In this document: piece after piece, positions 46,601 through 57,300 of the stretch
Numbering within the stretch: position 1 is the stretch's first letter
Layout: every line of letters begins with the position of its first letter
Assembly (NCBI GenBank): GCA_033675265.1
Contig: JAUJYZ010000045.1
Coordinates: 248,001 to 312,000, forward strand
Length of the DNA: 64,000 bases
Source: Actinostola sp. cb2023
Lineage: Eukaryota; Cnidaria; Anthozoa; Actiniaria; Actinostolidae
Reading direction: 5' to 3'
Translations under genes and position numbers: made by a program
Notes under the pieces: model-generated
What the model saw: only the letters and a program-made list of their open reading frames with translations
The model's database searches: none
What the model was told of the DNA's origin: nothing

Positions 46601-46704
46601 TTGATGGTCAGCGAGAGAGAATGCCTCACTGTGTTATCAATGATACAAGAGGCAGGTTTCCAAACCCAGAGGGAATGCCATACATGGGGCACAAAAGGGA
46701 ATGA
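37672..46704 (+). CDS. Gene A: intact three-exon gene, 157 aa, unrecognised
   Basis: Exons 37672-37701 (MAQENPDTIE, donor GTAAGT), 43976-44162 (acceptor CGTAG, donor GTTAGT) and 46448-46704 (acceptor ACAACAG, stop TGA at 46702). Phases agree (0, then 1) and the total is 474 bp. The product reads ILKFPRQDMDMLGAFINQAG, KQGRNRRKPAPRPTATINSD, then a conserved-looking C-terminus NYKDYWNTLNGLGLWRNPVY, LGDRVDGQRERMPHCV, TRGRFPNPEGMPYMGHKRE. The motif RMP-C-V..R..FP.P.G vaguely recalls the P2X7-type cytoplasmic tail; I do not rely on it. An earlier acceptor (46367) would add an in-frame TAA. AATAAA lies at 46722. Intron 1 holds a whole Ngaro-like element; intron 2 holds MITEs and a tRNA-like SINE. 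Probably a host gene. Confidence 0.62.
37735..38345 (-). repeat. B1-A2-B2 repeat cluster of Ngaro-like element 2
   Basis: B2 at 37735-37860 and B1 at 38217-38345 are direct repeats of about 127 bp around A2 (37940-38212), which matches A1 at 43573-43844. A short unmatched segment (37861-37939) lies between B2 and A2. Confidence 0.85.
38374..39403 (-). pseudogene. Tyrosine recombinase of Ngaro-like element 2, one frameshift
   Basis: N-terminal part (39403-38850): YRTHVFAESTKSTYKTHRNT, LLQYAAFLARILKPSSIRSY, QKLPITPAILMDLHS, FFGMFRKSHLVPLS. After an extra G in a GGGG run near 38850 the frame continues VIRWSKTIQFREREVKIPIP, PANYSGHSFRRGGASFAYQS (H-x-x-R) and LGDWRSDAVLVYL (tyrosine), ending at 38374. 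All catalytic residues survive. Only the single homopolymer indel prevents a full ORF. Confidence 0.85.
39419..40853 (-). pseudogene. Reverse transcriptase/RNase H of Ngaro-like element 2, several breaks
   Basis: RT part starts near SINRHLVEQTIREELSQGNY and KPTIVSALGAIPKPN, continues through frame changes near 40650 and 40500 (MAKIDLRHAYRSVPIHP-like text is readable across frames), and has the catalytic box DIIVYLDDFLVIGA with DLGFTLSERKLIPP. An in-frame TAG at 39884-39886 precedes RNase H: VVTDACNIAAAGFF, NHKETLAIILAAKCW, VIHSDNQAAVQIINKG, TRNILADSISR. The domain order is the same as in element 1. Confidence 0.82.
41110..42811. mobile_element. TA-flanked 1.7-kb insertion bounded by two direct ~245-bp copies
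   Basis: TA at 41108-41109 and 42812-42813 flank it. Each end is a ~245-260-bp copy (41110-41368 and 42567-42811) in the same orientation, and each copy itself has inverted ends CAATCCTGGCCAAAATGATT / AATTAATTTTGTCCAGGATTG. A C-run (about 32 in the left copy, 8-9 in the right) and GGGGGAGGGGGGTGGGGAGG-type sequence lie inside. The middle has TCTGAAAA/TTTTCAGA at its borders and no gene. Form: mariner-type MITE copies around a central segment. Confidence 0.75.
41808..41952. repeat. Inverted repeat inside the 1.7-kb insertion
   Basis: Arms 41810-41860 and 41900-41950 share GACAGTGTGAATGACATTGA and CAGTATCGGTC in inverse orientation around a ~40-bp spacer. The flanking part (41500-41800) is rich in CGCTCG/CGACTTCG motifs in tandem. 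Confidence 0.75.
43573..43844 (-). repeat. A1 repeat, 5' end of Ngaro-like element 2
   Basis: About 272 bp, matching A2 at 37940-38212. It lies directly upstream of the gag-like ATG (43562) on the minus strand and contains TATATATACA and CTATATAAAGC, possible promoter elements. Confidence 0.84.
44592..44662 (-). ncRNA. tRNA-like sequence, probably a SINE head
   Basis: On the minus strand, TGGCATAGTGGTAAGTA fits a Pol III A box and GGGGTTCGAATCCCG a B box, spaced like a tRNA gene. The outer bases CTAC and GTAG can pair as part of an acceptor stem, but the stem is otherwise poor and no clear anticodon arm can be drawn. It is more likely a tRNA-derived SINE than a working tRNA. It lies in intron 2 of gene A. 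Confidence 0.5.
45118..45372. mobile_element. Palindromic MITE
   Basis: Arms of roughly 100 bp (45145-45245 and 45262-45365) share CGTACGATTTTTTTTAAACT, TTCGTGAACGACCTTTTAAG and TGTTCTGACGAGGTAAG in inverse orientation. A 38-bp perfect inverted repeat GGACTGGACGGGGTTT / AAACCCCGTCCAGTCC lies just before it at 45104-45139. The intron 2 location is non-coding. Confidence 0.78.
45581..46144. mobile_element. TTAA-flanked MITE with 59-bp inverted ends
   Basis: Left end AGTGCTACTTAGACGAAAAT and right end ATTTTCGTCTAAGTAGCACT, about 59 bp matched, flanked by TTAA at 45577-45580 and 46145-46148. No coding capacity. The size and target site fit a piggyBac-type MITE, with ends unlike those of the TTAA element at 32.3-33.0 kb. 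Confidence 0.85.
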
Positions 46705-48310
46705 AATGTATTTATTTTGTAAATAAATTGTATATAAAAATTGTAAATAAAAATTGTAAATAAAAATTGTAAATAAAAATTGTAAATAGTACTTACAAAT
46801 GCACCATATATTTTGTAAGTAATTTATGGAGAATGTCCAATTTTATATTTTCTGCATATTATTATCTCATGACATTGTCTGATATGCATTGACCAATGTT
46901 TTGTACATACAGTGTACACGAACTGTATAAATAATATTTCAAATACATATCACAACTGCACTTGTTTATTGTTGCTGTATACAGCTATTTCAAAAAACGT
47001 TGAAAACTGAATACTGCATACTGAATAGTGCATTCCAAGACCAAAGGGCATTGTGGGCCTCGTTATTTTGAAATAAAAAGTAAATATACAGCGATTTGTT
47101 CGCCATATGGAGCTAGTATATTGTTTCTGATGGAATACACAAATATATATATATATATATATTATTTATATTACTTTAGACAATATTACACGAGTCCCAA
47201 AATGCATTTCGGTCTTGGAATACGCTATTTAGAATTATCAACGTTTTTTTAAATAGCTGTAAAATAATAATATACCATTGTTAGACTGACCAACTATTGT
47301 CATGACAGTATCTTTATACTAGATTACTAGGTAATAACAAGGACATTGTTGCAACTATGTTTTATTGTGGTATGTACATGTAATAAATATATTCTTTATT
47401 TCATCATATACGCATGTGACAATATTATTGTTTAGTATTTACAAATCATTTATTATGCCCAAATGCATAAAAACTGACACAATATTACCACAGCTTGAAA
47501 CACTCAACATTGACCATTAGGGGCGGGTCGCTTGGGGGGGGGGATTACCTGGGAGGGGGAGAGGAGGGTTTCTAGAATTGCTGGGGGGTCATTTTTGAAA
47601 AATGCACATTTTGCGGGGTTACTTTCAAAACTACTGACTGTTGATATACTGGGGGTCATTTTCACATCCATGCTACTGCTCATTTAATATGGACAATATG
47701 CGCTGCAGTTTATCTTTATAACCTGTCAAAATGTAACCACACTCAAGCTGACCAGACTTTGGTTCATATTCATCACAGTTGCACTTAGAGCATTGGGGGG
47801 TCATGTTCACAGAAGATGGTTTACGTGGGGGGTCATTTTTAAATTTGTTGTAATTGAAAAAAAACTGCTGGCTCCCACTCCCAGATAATAAATGACCTGC
47901 CCCTATACCATTTTGTTGTAGACAGCACTACTATTTAGTGCACTTCCAGCTGAATTGCAAGTTTTCAATAGAATTTGCTCTGCTTATAGCACATGGTGTT
48001 CAGTGGTTGACCACTATGACTATTTAGAGCCAGATAATAAGATTCATGGACTTTTATCAGCTGATTGAAACCCAGCAATAGTACTCACTCAATATTTATA
48101 CTGGATCATATCATTACATGAGGAAAACACAATAGAAATCACAACCGTGGCAGAGCTTGTATTTCTGATACAAAATTGTCTTCATTTGCATAGACTTTGA
48201 CTTTGATTTTCTCAGCCAAACTTACTGGTATCATGAAAATTATAGTAGAACAAGATTTTATACATCTGTGTAAACAATATGCAATAGATACAATACTCTT
48301 TTGAAAAGTT
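46705..48310. other. Intergenic region between convergent genes A and B
   Basis: 46720-46790: AATAAA signals and a short tandem TTGTAAATAAAAA. 46990-47252: inverted arms (AACGTTGAAAA...TTCCAAGACC) around a TA run, a small MITE. 47520-47890: G-rich, with GGGGGTCATTTTTGAAA repeated in variants (TGGGGGTCAT occurs several times). 47948-48075: copy of the repeat at 5955-6085. 48110-48260: copy of the repeat at 33091-33240 (CACAACCGTGGCAGAGCTTG, TGAAAATTATAGTAGAACA). No protein-coding gene recognised. Confidence 0.6.
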
Positions 48311-51300
48311 TCAAATATTTGTATTATTTGTGAAAAAATAATCCCAAATTTGGGTTTTGAATAAAAATGATTTCTTCACCAATACTCTTGTTTCTGACAA
48401 CTTGTTGGGATGGCGGCTGTGTGCGTAATGTCGCAAAGATGACACTTCACGTCCCACATTCTCATTCTGCAATGAAATGTTACCTTATGGTAGTCAAGGT
48501 ACACAGCAAAGTTAAAAAAAAAACATTTTATGGCTTACATACCCAATCTAAAACTGCAAGCTGTATGCGCATATTGTATGCATCGTCACCAAAGTTGATC
48601 CTTTTTGGAGCATACACAAGCATTGAGGAGTGAAGGCTCTCTATCCAGTAGGTTTCTCTGCACTACAAGAACAAACATTTTTCAGTACCTTTTGAAAATC
48701 AACAATACTCATGAATATACAGCTTGTTTCCTGAAGTGTTTGAGCCATTTTGACTATGTTTTTCATGCGCACGCGAGCTATTGTGTAATACACTGGCACA
48801 TTTTGTGTGGTCTATTGTCCTTATATGATAAAATGATGCGCAAGTGGAATAATAGATCTATACAACATCAGATGGATAATACATGTATGTCAGCAGAAAG
48901 ATAATCCTAGGCTATCAATATCATCATCCGCTACATCAATGTGGGAATGGATATTATGCATTACAAACTTTCAGGTATGAATCAGCATATTTGAATACTG
49001 TCAGGTTCCTTAGTGTTTTCTCATATGTTTGAATGGCAGCTGGAGTTGTCAAAGTTTTCTTGCTCATGATATAGCCAGGCTTGGTACATCTGGACTCAGC
49101 TGTACATAATATATATAGTAAATGTACAATGTTCAATAACCGTTGTAATATTCTCCATATACCGTAAACTGCCGGTTATAAGCCCCCCACACCCTCCCCC
49201 CTATGGATATAAACCCCCTCAAAGCTTCCTTCTTTCCTTAGTTACAATGTACAGCTAATTCAGAAAAGGTTGTCGGCGATCGACTTCAAGCCTACGCGAC
49301 TAGACCGAAAGGGAGTATGGGTAAAAATCAATTATTCTATAAAACCACATTAATATTAGCATAACGATACACATTATCTGATCATGCCTCGACCTTGCAG
49401 TGAAGACCTTCGTTGGCGAGCTATTTGGATGGTTCAAATCCTTGGACTGAAAATTGAAGAAGTCGCTATTTATTTGGTATTATCGCCACGTTCTATAGAA
49501 CGATATATTTCGAGTTTTTTAACACGAGGTACAGTGAAAACCAAGAAAATTGGGAGACCAAATTGTAGTCTGGGAATACATCCACACGTTGAACTGATTA
49601 TCATGGAGGCAGTGCTTTATCATCCAGAAATGACGCTGGCGGAAATTGCCAATGAAGTTTATAAACAAACAGGAGATGAATTTTCATCATCAGGAGTTTT
49701 CTACTATTTGAAGCGCAACGATATCACACGAAAAAAGGTTTGCTGTAATTTACTGTGTTTCATGTCGACCGCAATTACGGTCACTAGTTATGCAAATAAT
49801 GATCGAATATTTACTATTTCACTCTAGTTGAAGAAGATTGCTCTGCAGAGGTCAGAAGAAGCACGAGTCCGATTTCGAGCAGATGTTTGTCTTCTGGACC
49901 CAGAAATGATGGTCTTTCTCGACGAAAGTGGATTTGTAAGATTTGAGATTTTGGCGGGAGGTTTAAATATAGATTACGCTACTCCTTGTATTAAACTACG
50001 AAACCGTCGTTGCACATAACTAAAAAGTATCAAATCGATCGTTTTCTAAGATTTTGTTTGGAAAATGCGTTGGATGGCAAGAATTGGATGGCAAAATCCA
50101 ATGCATTTTCCAAACAAAATCTTAGAAAACTATGGATTTTATTTGTATTCCCATTTCTCCTGTGTCAGACATTGTGCCCTGAAACTTCGCCCTTTTACTA
50201 ATTTCGAGCTGCACTTCTCATTTCTGGAGTTCATTTTGACACTGCTGTTCGATTTAAGGGAATTGGGGTCACGTGACTTCTTAGTGCAAGTCGCCTATTA
50301 GCTTAATTAGACTAAATGTTGGATAGTTCTTTAAGAAGCTTGGCCTTTTCAGTATCGAATTCTTCAGTTGACAGTACATTGTCGTCTTTCAAAGCCTTCA
50401 AGTCCTTCAACTGTTGTAGAATGGCACTTCGCATCTTCATCTACAATTAATGAAAGACTAGCTTTACTAAGAGAAGATAATTCATTATCACTGAACTTAA
50501 TTTATGATTGAATATGCTTTTCAAAATTGCTAGTCACTGACACTAGATTTCCTATAAGAAAAAAAACAAATACCTTGTCAGTAGTTCCAACATCAGTGTT
50601 AGTGAAAGAAGGGCTTTGTGATTTCGCCGCTCTTCTTGATTTCCCTGTAAAAAATGGCACATCAGGTGGCTCGTCTTCGCTGTTATGAGTTTCGTTAACC
50701 TACAAAAGACAAGCAAGGAAAACAGTTTCTTAATATGAATTTAGTGCCAATGCTTTGAACCAACGTCAACGACGGCGGCAGAAAACAATAGGATTAATCA
50801 AGAATAATAAAGCTCAGTGGTACGGGGAAAGTTTAGTAAATGAGTACAATTTATTTCGCTATAGTCTATAAAATCAGTCATCCTCTCTGAGAAATTGTAT
50901 TGAATAATAAGCAGAATATTCAACTATACTAGCTAACGATTCACAAGAAAACATAGTTTTAGCAAAAACCTGGCCACGCCGTTGGTACAATCTTAAGGTC
51001 ATTTTACAAGCTTATGTAAAAGTATCAGTAAAATTGAAACAGATAACCAGAGTGATTACGTTTTTGTCATTCCTTCATTCAGCGAAACGCTTCACACCTC
51101 AGTACGAATTAATTACTGAGTGCCCGCGAATTTTGAATAACTTACCAACATTCTGGCCCAACGTAGTTTAAACTCTCGACCTTGCAGTGAAGACCTTCGT
51201 TGGCGAGCTATTTGGATGGTTCAAATCCTTGGACTGAAAATTGAAGAAGTCGCTATTTATTTGGTATTATCGCCACGTTCTATAGAACGATATATTTCGA

Positions 51301-54300
51301 GTTTTTTAACACGAGGTACAGTGAAAACCAAGAAAATTGGGAGACCAAATTGTAGTCTGGGAATACATCCACACGTTGAACTGATTATCATGGAGGCAGT
51401 GCTTTATCATCCAGAAATGACGCTGGCGGAAATTGCCAATGAAGTTTATAAACAAACAGGAGATGAATTTTCATCATCAGGAGTTTTCTACTATTTGAAG
51501 CGCAACGATATCACACGAAAAAAGGTTTGCTGTAATTTACTGTGTTTCATGTCGACCGCAATTACGGTCACTAGTTATGCAAATAATGATCGAATATTTA
51601 CTATTTCACTCTAGTTGAAGAAGATTGCTCTGCAGAGGTCAGAAGAAGCACGAGTCCGATTTCGAGCAGATGTTTGTCTTCTGGACCCAGAAATGATGGT
51701 CTTTCTCGACGAAAGTGGATTTGTAAGATTTGAGATTTTGGCGGGAGGTTTAAATATAGATTACGCTACTCCTTGTATTAAACTACGAAACCGTCGTTGC
51801 ACATAACTAAAAAGTATCAAATCGATCGTTTTCTAAGATTTTGTTTGGAAAATGCGTTGGATGGCAAGAATTGGATGGCAAAATCCAATGCATTTTCCAA
51901 ACAAAATCTTAGAAAACTATGGATTTTATTTGTATTCCCATTTCTCCTGTGTCAGACATTGTGCCCTGAAACTTCGCCCTTTTACTAATTTCGAGCTGCA
52001 CTTCTCATTTCTGGAGTTCATTTTGACACTGCTGTTCGATTTAAGGGAATTGGGGTCACGTGACTTCTTAGTGCAAGTCGCCTATTAGCTTAATTAGACT
52101 AAATGTTGGATAGTTCTTTAAGAAGCTTGGCCTTTTCAGTATCGAATTCTTCAGTTGACAGTACATTGTCGTCTTTCAAAGCCTTCAAGTCCTTCAACTG
52201 TTGTAGAATGGCACTTCGCATCTTCATCTACAATTAATGAAAGACTAGCTTTACTAAGAGAAGATAATTCATTATCACTGAACTTAATTTATGATTGAAT
52301 ATGCTTTTCAAAATTGCTAGTCACTGACACTAGATTTCCTATAAGAAAAAAAACAAATACCTTGTCAGTAGTTCCAACATCAGTGTTAGTGAAAGAAGGG
52401 CTTTGTGATTTCGCCGCTCTTCTTGATTTCCCTGTAAAAAATGGCACATCAGGTGGCTCGTCTTCGCTGTTATGAGTTTCGTTAACCTACAAAAGACAAG
52501 CAAGGAAAACAGTTTCTTAATATGAATTTAGTGCCAATGCTTTGAACCAACGTCAACGACGGCGGCAGAAAACAATAGGATTAATCAAGAATAATAAAGC
52601 TCAGTGGTACGGGGAAAGTTTAGTAAATGAGTACAATTTATTTCGCTATAGTCTATAAAATCAGTCATCCTCTCTGAGAAATTGTATTGAATAATAAGCA
52701 GAATATTCAACTATACTAGCTAACGATTCACAAGAAAACATAGTTTTAGCAAAAACCTGGCCACGCCGTTGGTACAATCTTAAGGTCATTTTACAAGCTT
52801 ATGTAAAAGTATCAGTAAAATTGAAACAGATAACCAGAGTGATTACGTTTTTGTCATTCCTTCATTCAGCGAAACGCTTCACACCTCAGTACGAATTAAT
52901 TACTGAGTGCCCGCGAATTTTGAATAACTTACCAACATTCTGGCCCAACGTAGTTTAAACTCTGGAAAGTCGTGTTTTTCCCTTAATCTCAAAAGACATG
53001 CGTCAAATGGGTCTTCTGTTGTATCTTCGTCACTACTGCTTCTATCTGTAGCATGTTTGAAATGAAATAAATTGTTTTATTAGCGAGCTTTGCATATACT
53101 GTAATTGCTGATCAGTAATTACTGTTTTAAAAATACACTTCATACCTTTTCTTTTTTTACCCGACTGTTTGGTAGTCAGAGTTTCCTTCACAGGAAAAGG
53201 GTCAATCCATAATGTTATCCATCCTTTCTTGGATAAGGAGAGAGCTTCTGCAAGTTGCACGGTCGACGAAATCGTAAACTTTTTGTTGCAAGCACCATAA
53301 TACCCCATGGTAAAAGTGCTGTCTTTGGCTGGTGATAACTCCTCTTTGCATTTTGTAAACAAATATTCTTTGAGATTAAATACACTATCAAAAAAAGGAA
53401 CGTCTCTCACAGAATACGAATCATATCTGCTTCTGTTTCCTCGTTTTAAAACGCGCAGGCATACATTCACAGATGCACCTGCCATTGTCACCTCATACGA
53501 AAAGCATGCAAGTGAATTATCATATCTACCCATACTCCCTTTCAGTCTAGTCGCGTAGGCTTGAAGTCGATCGCCGACAACCTTTTCTGAATAGACCCTT
53601 TCGGCAAAATGGTGCATCATGGGTAATCAGGGCTTCCTGTGGAAATTTTTCTACTCAGCCGTGACAGAAAGTCTGTGTCAAGGTCAGGTTTGTGTTGTCA
53701 CACAATCAGTAGATTTTTCGACTAAGAGGTAAGTAAAACGAAAGTTTTCGACATTCTTCAATGAAAGTATAACTTCTTTCACTTTTAAAGACATTTCGAA
53801 GCCATTCCAGCTAATAATAATGAAGAATTACTAACAAAAGTAGCGACTACTTGCGAAGGCGTGCAGTCATGCGAATCGACCGGCGAAATGTAAACATCGA
53901 CTTTTGAAGGGGAAAAAAGCTCAAAACAGTATGTTTTCTCGAGTCACAGAAGTTGCTACGAGTACAGCTTGTCACCTTTCGTTTTTACTACTTATTTGCT
54001 GAATTATTTTGTTTTCGGTGCTTTTTTAATCCCTCTTTTATCAGTGAAGAAAAAGTGCTTGATCGCTAATCCACTATCAAAACAACTCAATGTCTCAATT
54101 CTCTAGGATACGTGATACAAAACACGGCAATTAAAAGCGTATTTTTCTAAGTTTCAATAGTAAATAAGTGATATTTTAATTATTAGTAACCTATTATCTT
54201 GCTATGAAAGGATAAATCATCAATTTTGGCATGAATCTTACATAAATATATCTTATACCCGACGAGCATTAGACTGCAAAAGCTTATAAGCTTAGTTATT

Positions 54301-57300
54301 ATGTTGTATTTTCAGAGATGAATTTCGAAGATTTTTTGGAGTGGTCTGTAGGACAACTTCAATTTTATCTTATGAGAAGGGGAAAGTCAACATCTGGCAT
54401 TAAGAAAGACCTAGCAGCAAGAGCCCTTGTTGCATTTGAGTGTAATGAACCAGTTGTAGATTGCCCGAAGGATATCACCAATCGTCTAGAGATGGAATAC
54501 AAAAACCTCGTCAAAAAATTACAAATCGAAGACCCAAGGCAGTTAGAGGAAGATGTCTGGCTTAACGATCTCACAACCTGGCCAAGTATTGACTTAGGTC
54601 ACATATTTCATTATGTTCTGTCTACTAAAGCATTCGACACAAACTACATTGGACAATACAAAGCACGCAAAGCATATTCCTACTTCAAAAGTTCCCATGT
54701 TCATGAGATTCTCACCTACATGCCTCCTGGTTCAGATGATCTTGTTATTGTTAAGTCTTCTGTAACTCCTTCCATGAAAGTATATGATAAACCTTGGGAC
54801 CTGTGGATTCTGATCTCAAAGTCTTCTGGTGTAATTTCTGCGTACTGTCTGTGCACTGCTGGTTTCTCTAACTGTTGTAACCATGTAATTGCTGTTTTGT
54901 ATAAACTACAATTTGCTGTTGATAATGGCTACACAAACCCCTCCTGTACTGAAATACCTTGTTCATTTAACAACAAGAGTAAGTACCGTGTAAAACCAAT
55001 GAAAGTTAAGAATATGGACATAGCAAAGCATAATGTCTTGAAACAAAGCACCCACCACTCTCTTCTGTGTGCTGAAAAATGTAATTATGACCCAAGAAAC
55101 CCCATCATGAGAAACCAAACTGCTGAAGCCAGCACATCTTTTTTCAAAAAACTAGAAACTGTACAATCTAAAGCTGTTGTGTTATTAACTGTGCCTCCTT
55201 CTGAAACCAGTGACTGTCCTCCCACTATTACTGAAATAGCTGAACAAGTTAAATCGGAATGTAGCAACGAAAACAATGCAAAGATGCTGGAAACATTAAT
55301 GGAAAAACTAACATTCAGTGACAAACAACTTGACGAACTTGAAAAAGCAACAAAGGATCAATCATCGAGTGTTATGTGGAAGAAGCAGAGAGTTGGACGT
55401 ATTACAGCATCTAATTTCCATGTCGTCCACACAAAAATCAAATCCATCAGTGCGTCAAGATCGAGTACAGTGAAACCTGCAACTACTGCACTTTTAATCA
55501 AATTAACACAACTCAACACAGATATTCTAGACCATGTCGATTCTATAAAGTGGGGGAGAGAACATGAACAAAATGCAAGAGAAGCACTCAAGTATATTAA
55601 GGCCTGACACATGAGCCTAATTGGCATAAAAACCATTATTTTCTATAAACTGAAAACTATACATGCTTTGAAGATAAAACTTCACCAAAATGTTTAGTCC
55701 CTTGAGTGTGTGGAAATTTGATGTGGTTTATTGCATGTGCTGGGTCACGTGACACATCACATGGCAACATATGTCCAAATATTTCAGCTTAAAATGGGGT
55801 ACATAGAAACGTTGTTAAGAATAATGAATCAGATGTCAAAAAGTTACATTTAGAAAGGTCTTTCTAAATCCGCCTTTTAACGTTGTCCTTAATCATTAGT
55901 TATAGAGATAATTGATAAAACAGGTCACGTGACCAACCCAGTTATTTGCATATTTTTATTTTTCTCGTAAATGAGAATATGTAGACAGCATTAAAAGGCG
56001 GGATTAGAAAGACATCTACCAAAGGTATTTACCGAAACATTAGTTAGTGTTCTAAGAAAAGTCTCTACGTACCCCATTTTCGATTGAATTTTTCAACCAC
56101 TCTTAGCCACGTGATTTGTCACGTGACACTTCATTTGCTATTATCGCGACTAAATTTTCACAAATTCATGGGTCTTAGCATCTTGGAGAAGTTTCAGCTT
56201 CAAAGCATGAATAGTTTTCAGTTTATAGAAAATAATGTGTTTATGCTAATTAGGCTGAAATGTCAGGCCTTAATATACTTGAGCATTTTTTAAAGAAGTA
56301 GGCCCTGCACACCAGCAGCCCAAACTTAGCATCTGCTGACAATTTATTTACATGTTTGTGCTGTGGAAAATTTTGTGTTGAGTTCAAATGCCCTTACAGC
56401 ATAAGAGAACAATCAATTGAGGATGGATGGGAAGATTTAGACTTCTTGCACAAAGTTGATGGTCATGTTAAACTAAAAAGGACACACAAATATTTCACTC
56501 AAATCCAAGGCCAAATGAAAGCTCACAACTGCTCAAAAACATTTTTTGTGGTCTGGACTCCAGTTGGGTCACTAATTGAACTGAGATTATGTTTGATGAG
56601 TTGCACTGGGATGAGGTTTACAGAAACCTTATTTTATTCTTTAAGCTCTACTTGGCTAAGGTTTTGCTTGGCATACGCAGTTGCATTTTTGCCCTGTATG
56701 CGAAAAACGCATTCTGGAACCAAAGGAATTCGCAGCAAGGCAAGCATCAAAAGAAAACAGCATCTCTTGTAGTGATTGTCACCACTGGTACCACTGGCCA
56801 TGCATGGGTGTTATTGGACACTTGGCTGCTTGGATTTGTGACTTTTGCAAGATTGAAACATCTGATTAAGCAGCTAGAGCAAACTTGTATATCAGGAAAT
56901 TATTAACAATAATTAATAATTATTATTACAGAGTGATTTTATTTGACCCATGAAATACTCACTGAAACTGCATATATGTATATCATATACACCTAACCAA
57001 AAAAATTCTGCAACTTTGTATATATATATGTCTTTTGTTTCTCTATTGTGTTTTCTTCTAGAACAAATATAAGGATATATATATATATCTTAAAGTTGCA
57101 TTTTTTTTGGTTAGGTATATATCACTTACATATATATATAATATATATTATACAATCTGAAGGGTACCAATTTGTCCTCGAAAAGTGCTCTACAACTGGA
57201 AGTTGGAGCTTTATAGTGAAGAGTAATTAAGGACTACATTTCGTTCATTGCTGTTTAATCTACAGTTCTGTTTCGTGGGAGCACAAGTGCACAAGAATCA

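Larger units (their letters stand above)
49388..52961. repeat. Exact tandem duplication, unit 1,787 bp
   Basis: 49388-51174 and 51175-52961 are two head-to-tail copies; I saw no mismatch in the lines compared. The unit holds the transposase fragment and the last two exons plus introns of the PB1-like gene. The junction shares only CTC, so it looks like an unequal or microhomology-mediated duplication, or an assembly duplicate. Confidence 0.9.

Noticed and set aside
53042..53620. Single 192-aa minus-strand ORF
   Set aside because: Its first codons come from the ISL2EU terminal repeat and its last from an intron; replaced by the spliced gene 53533-52099.
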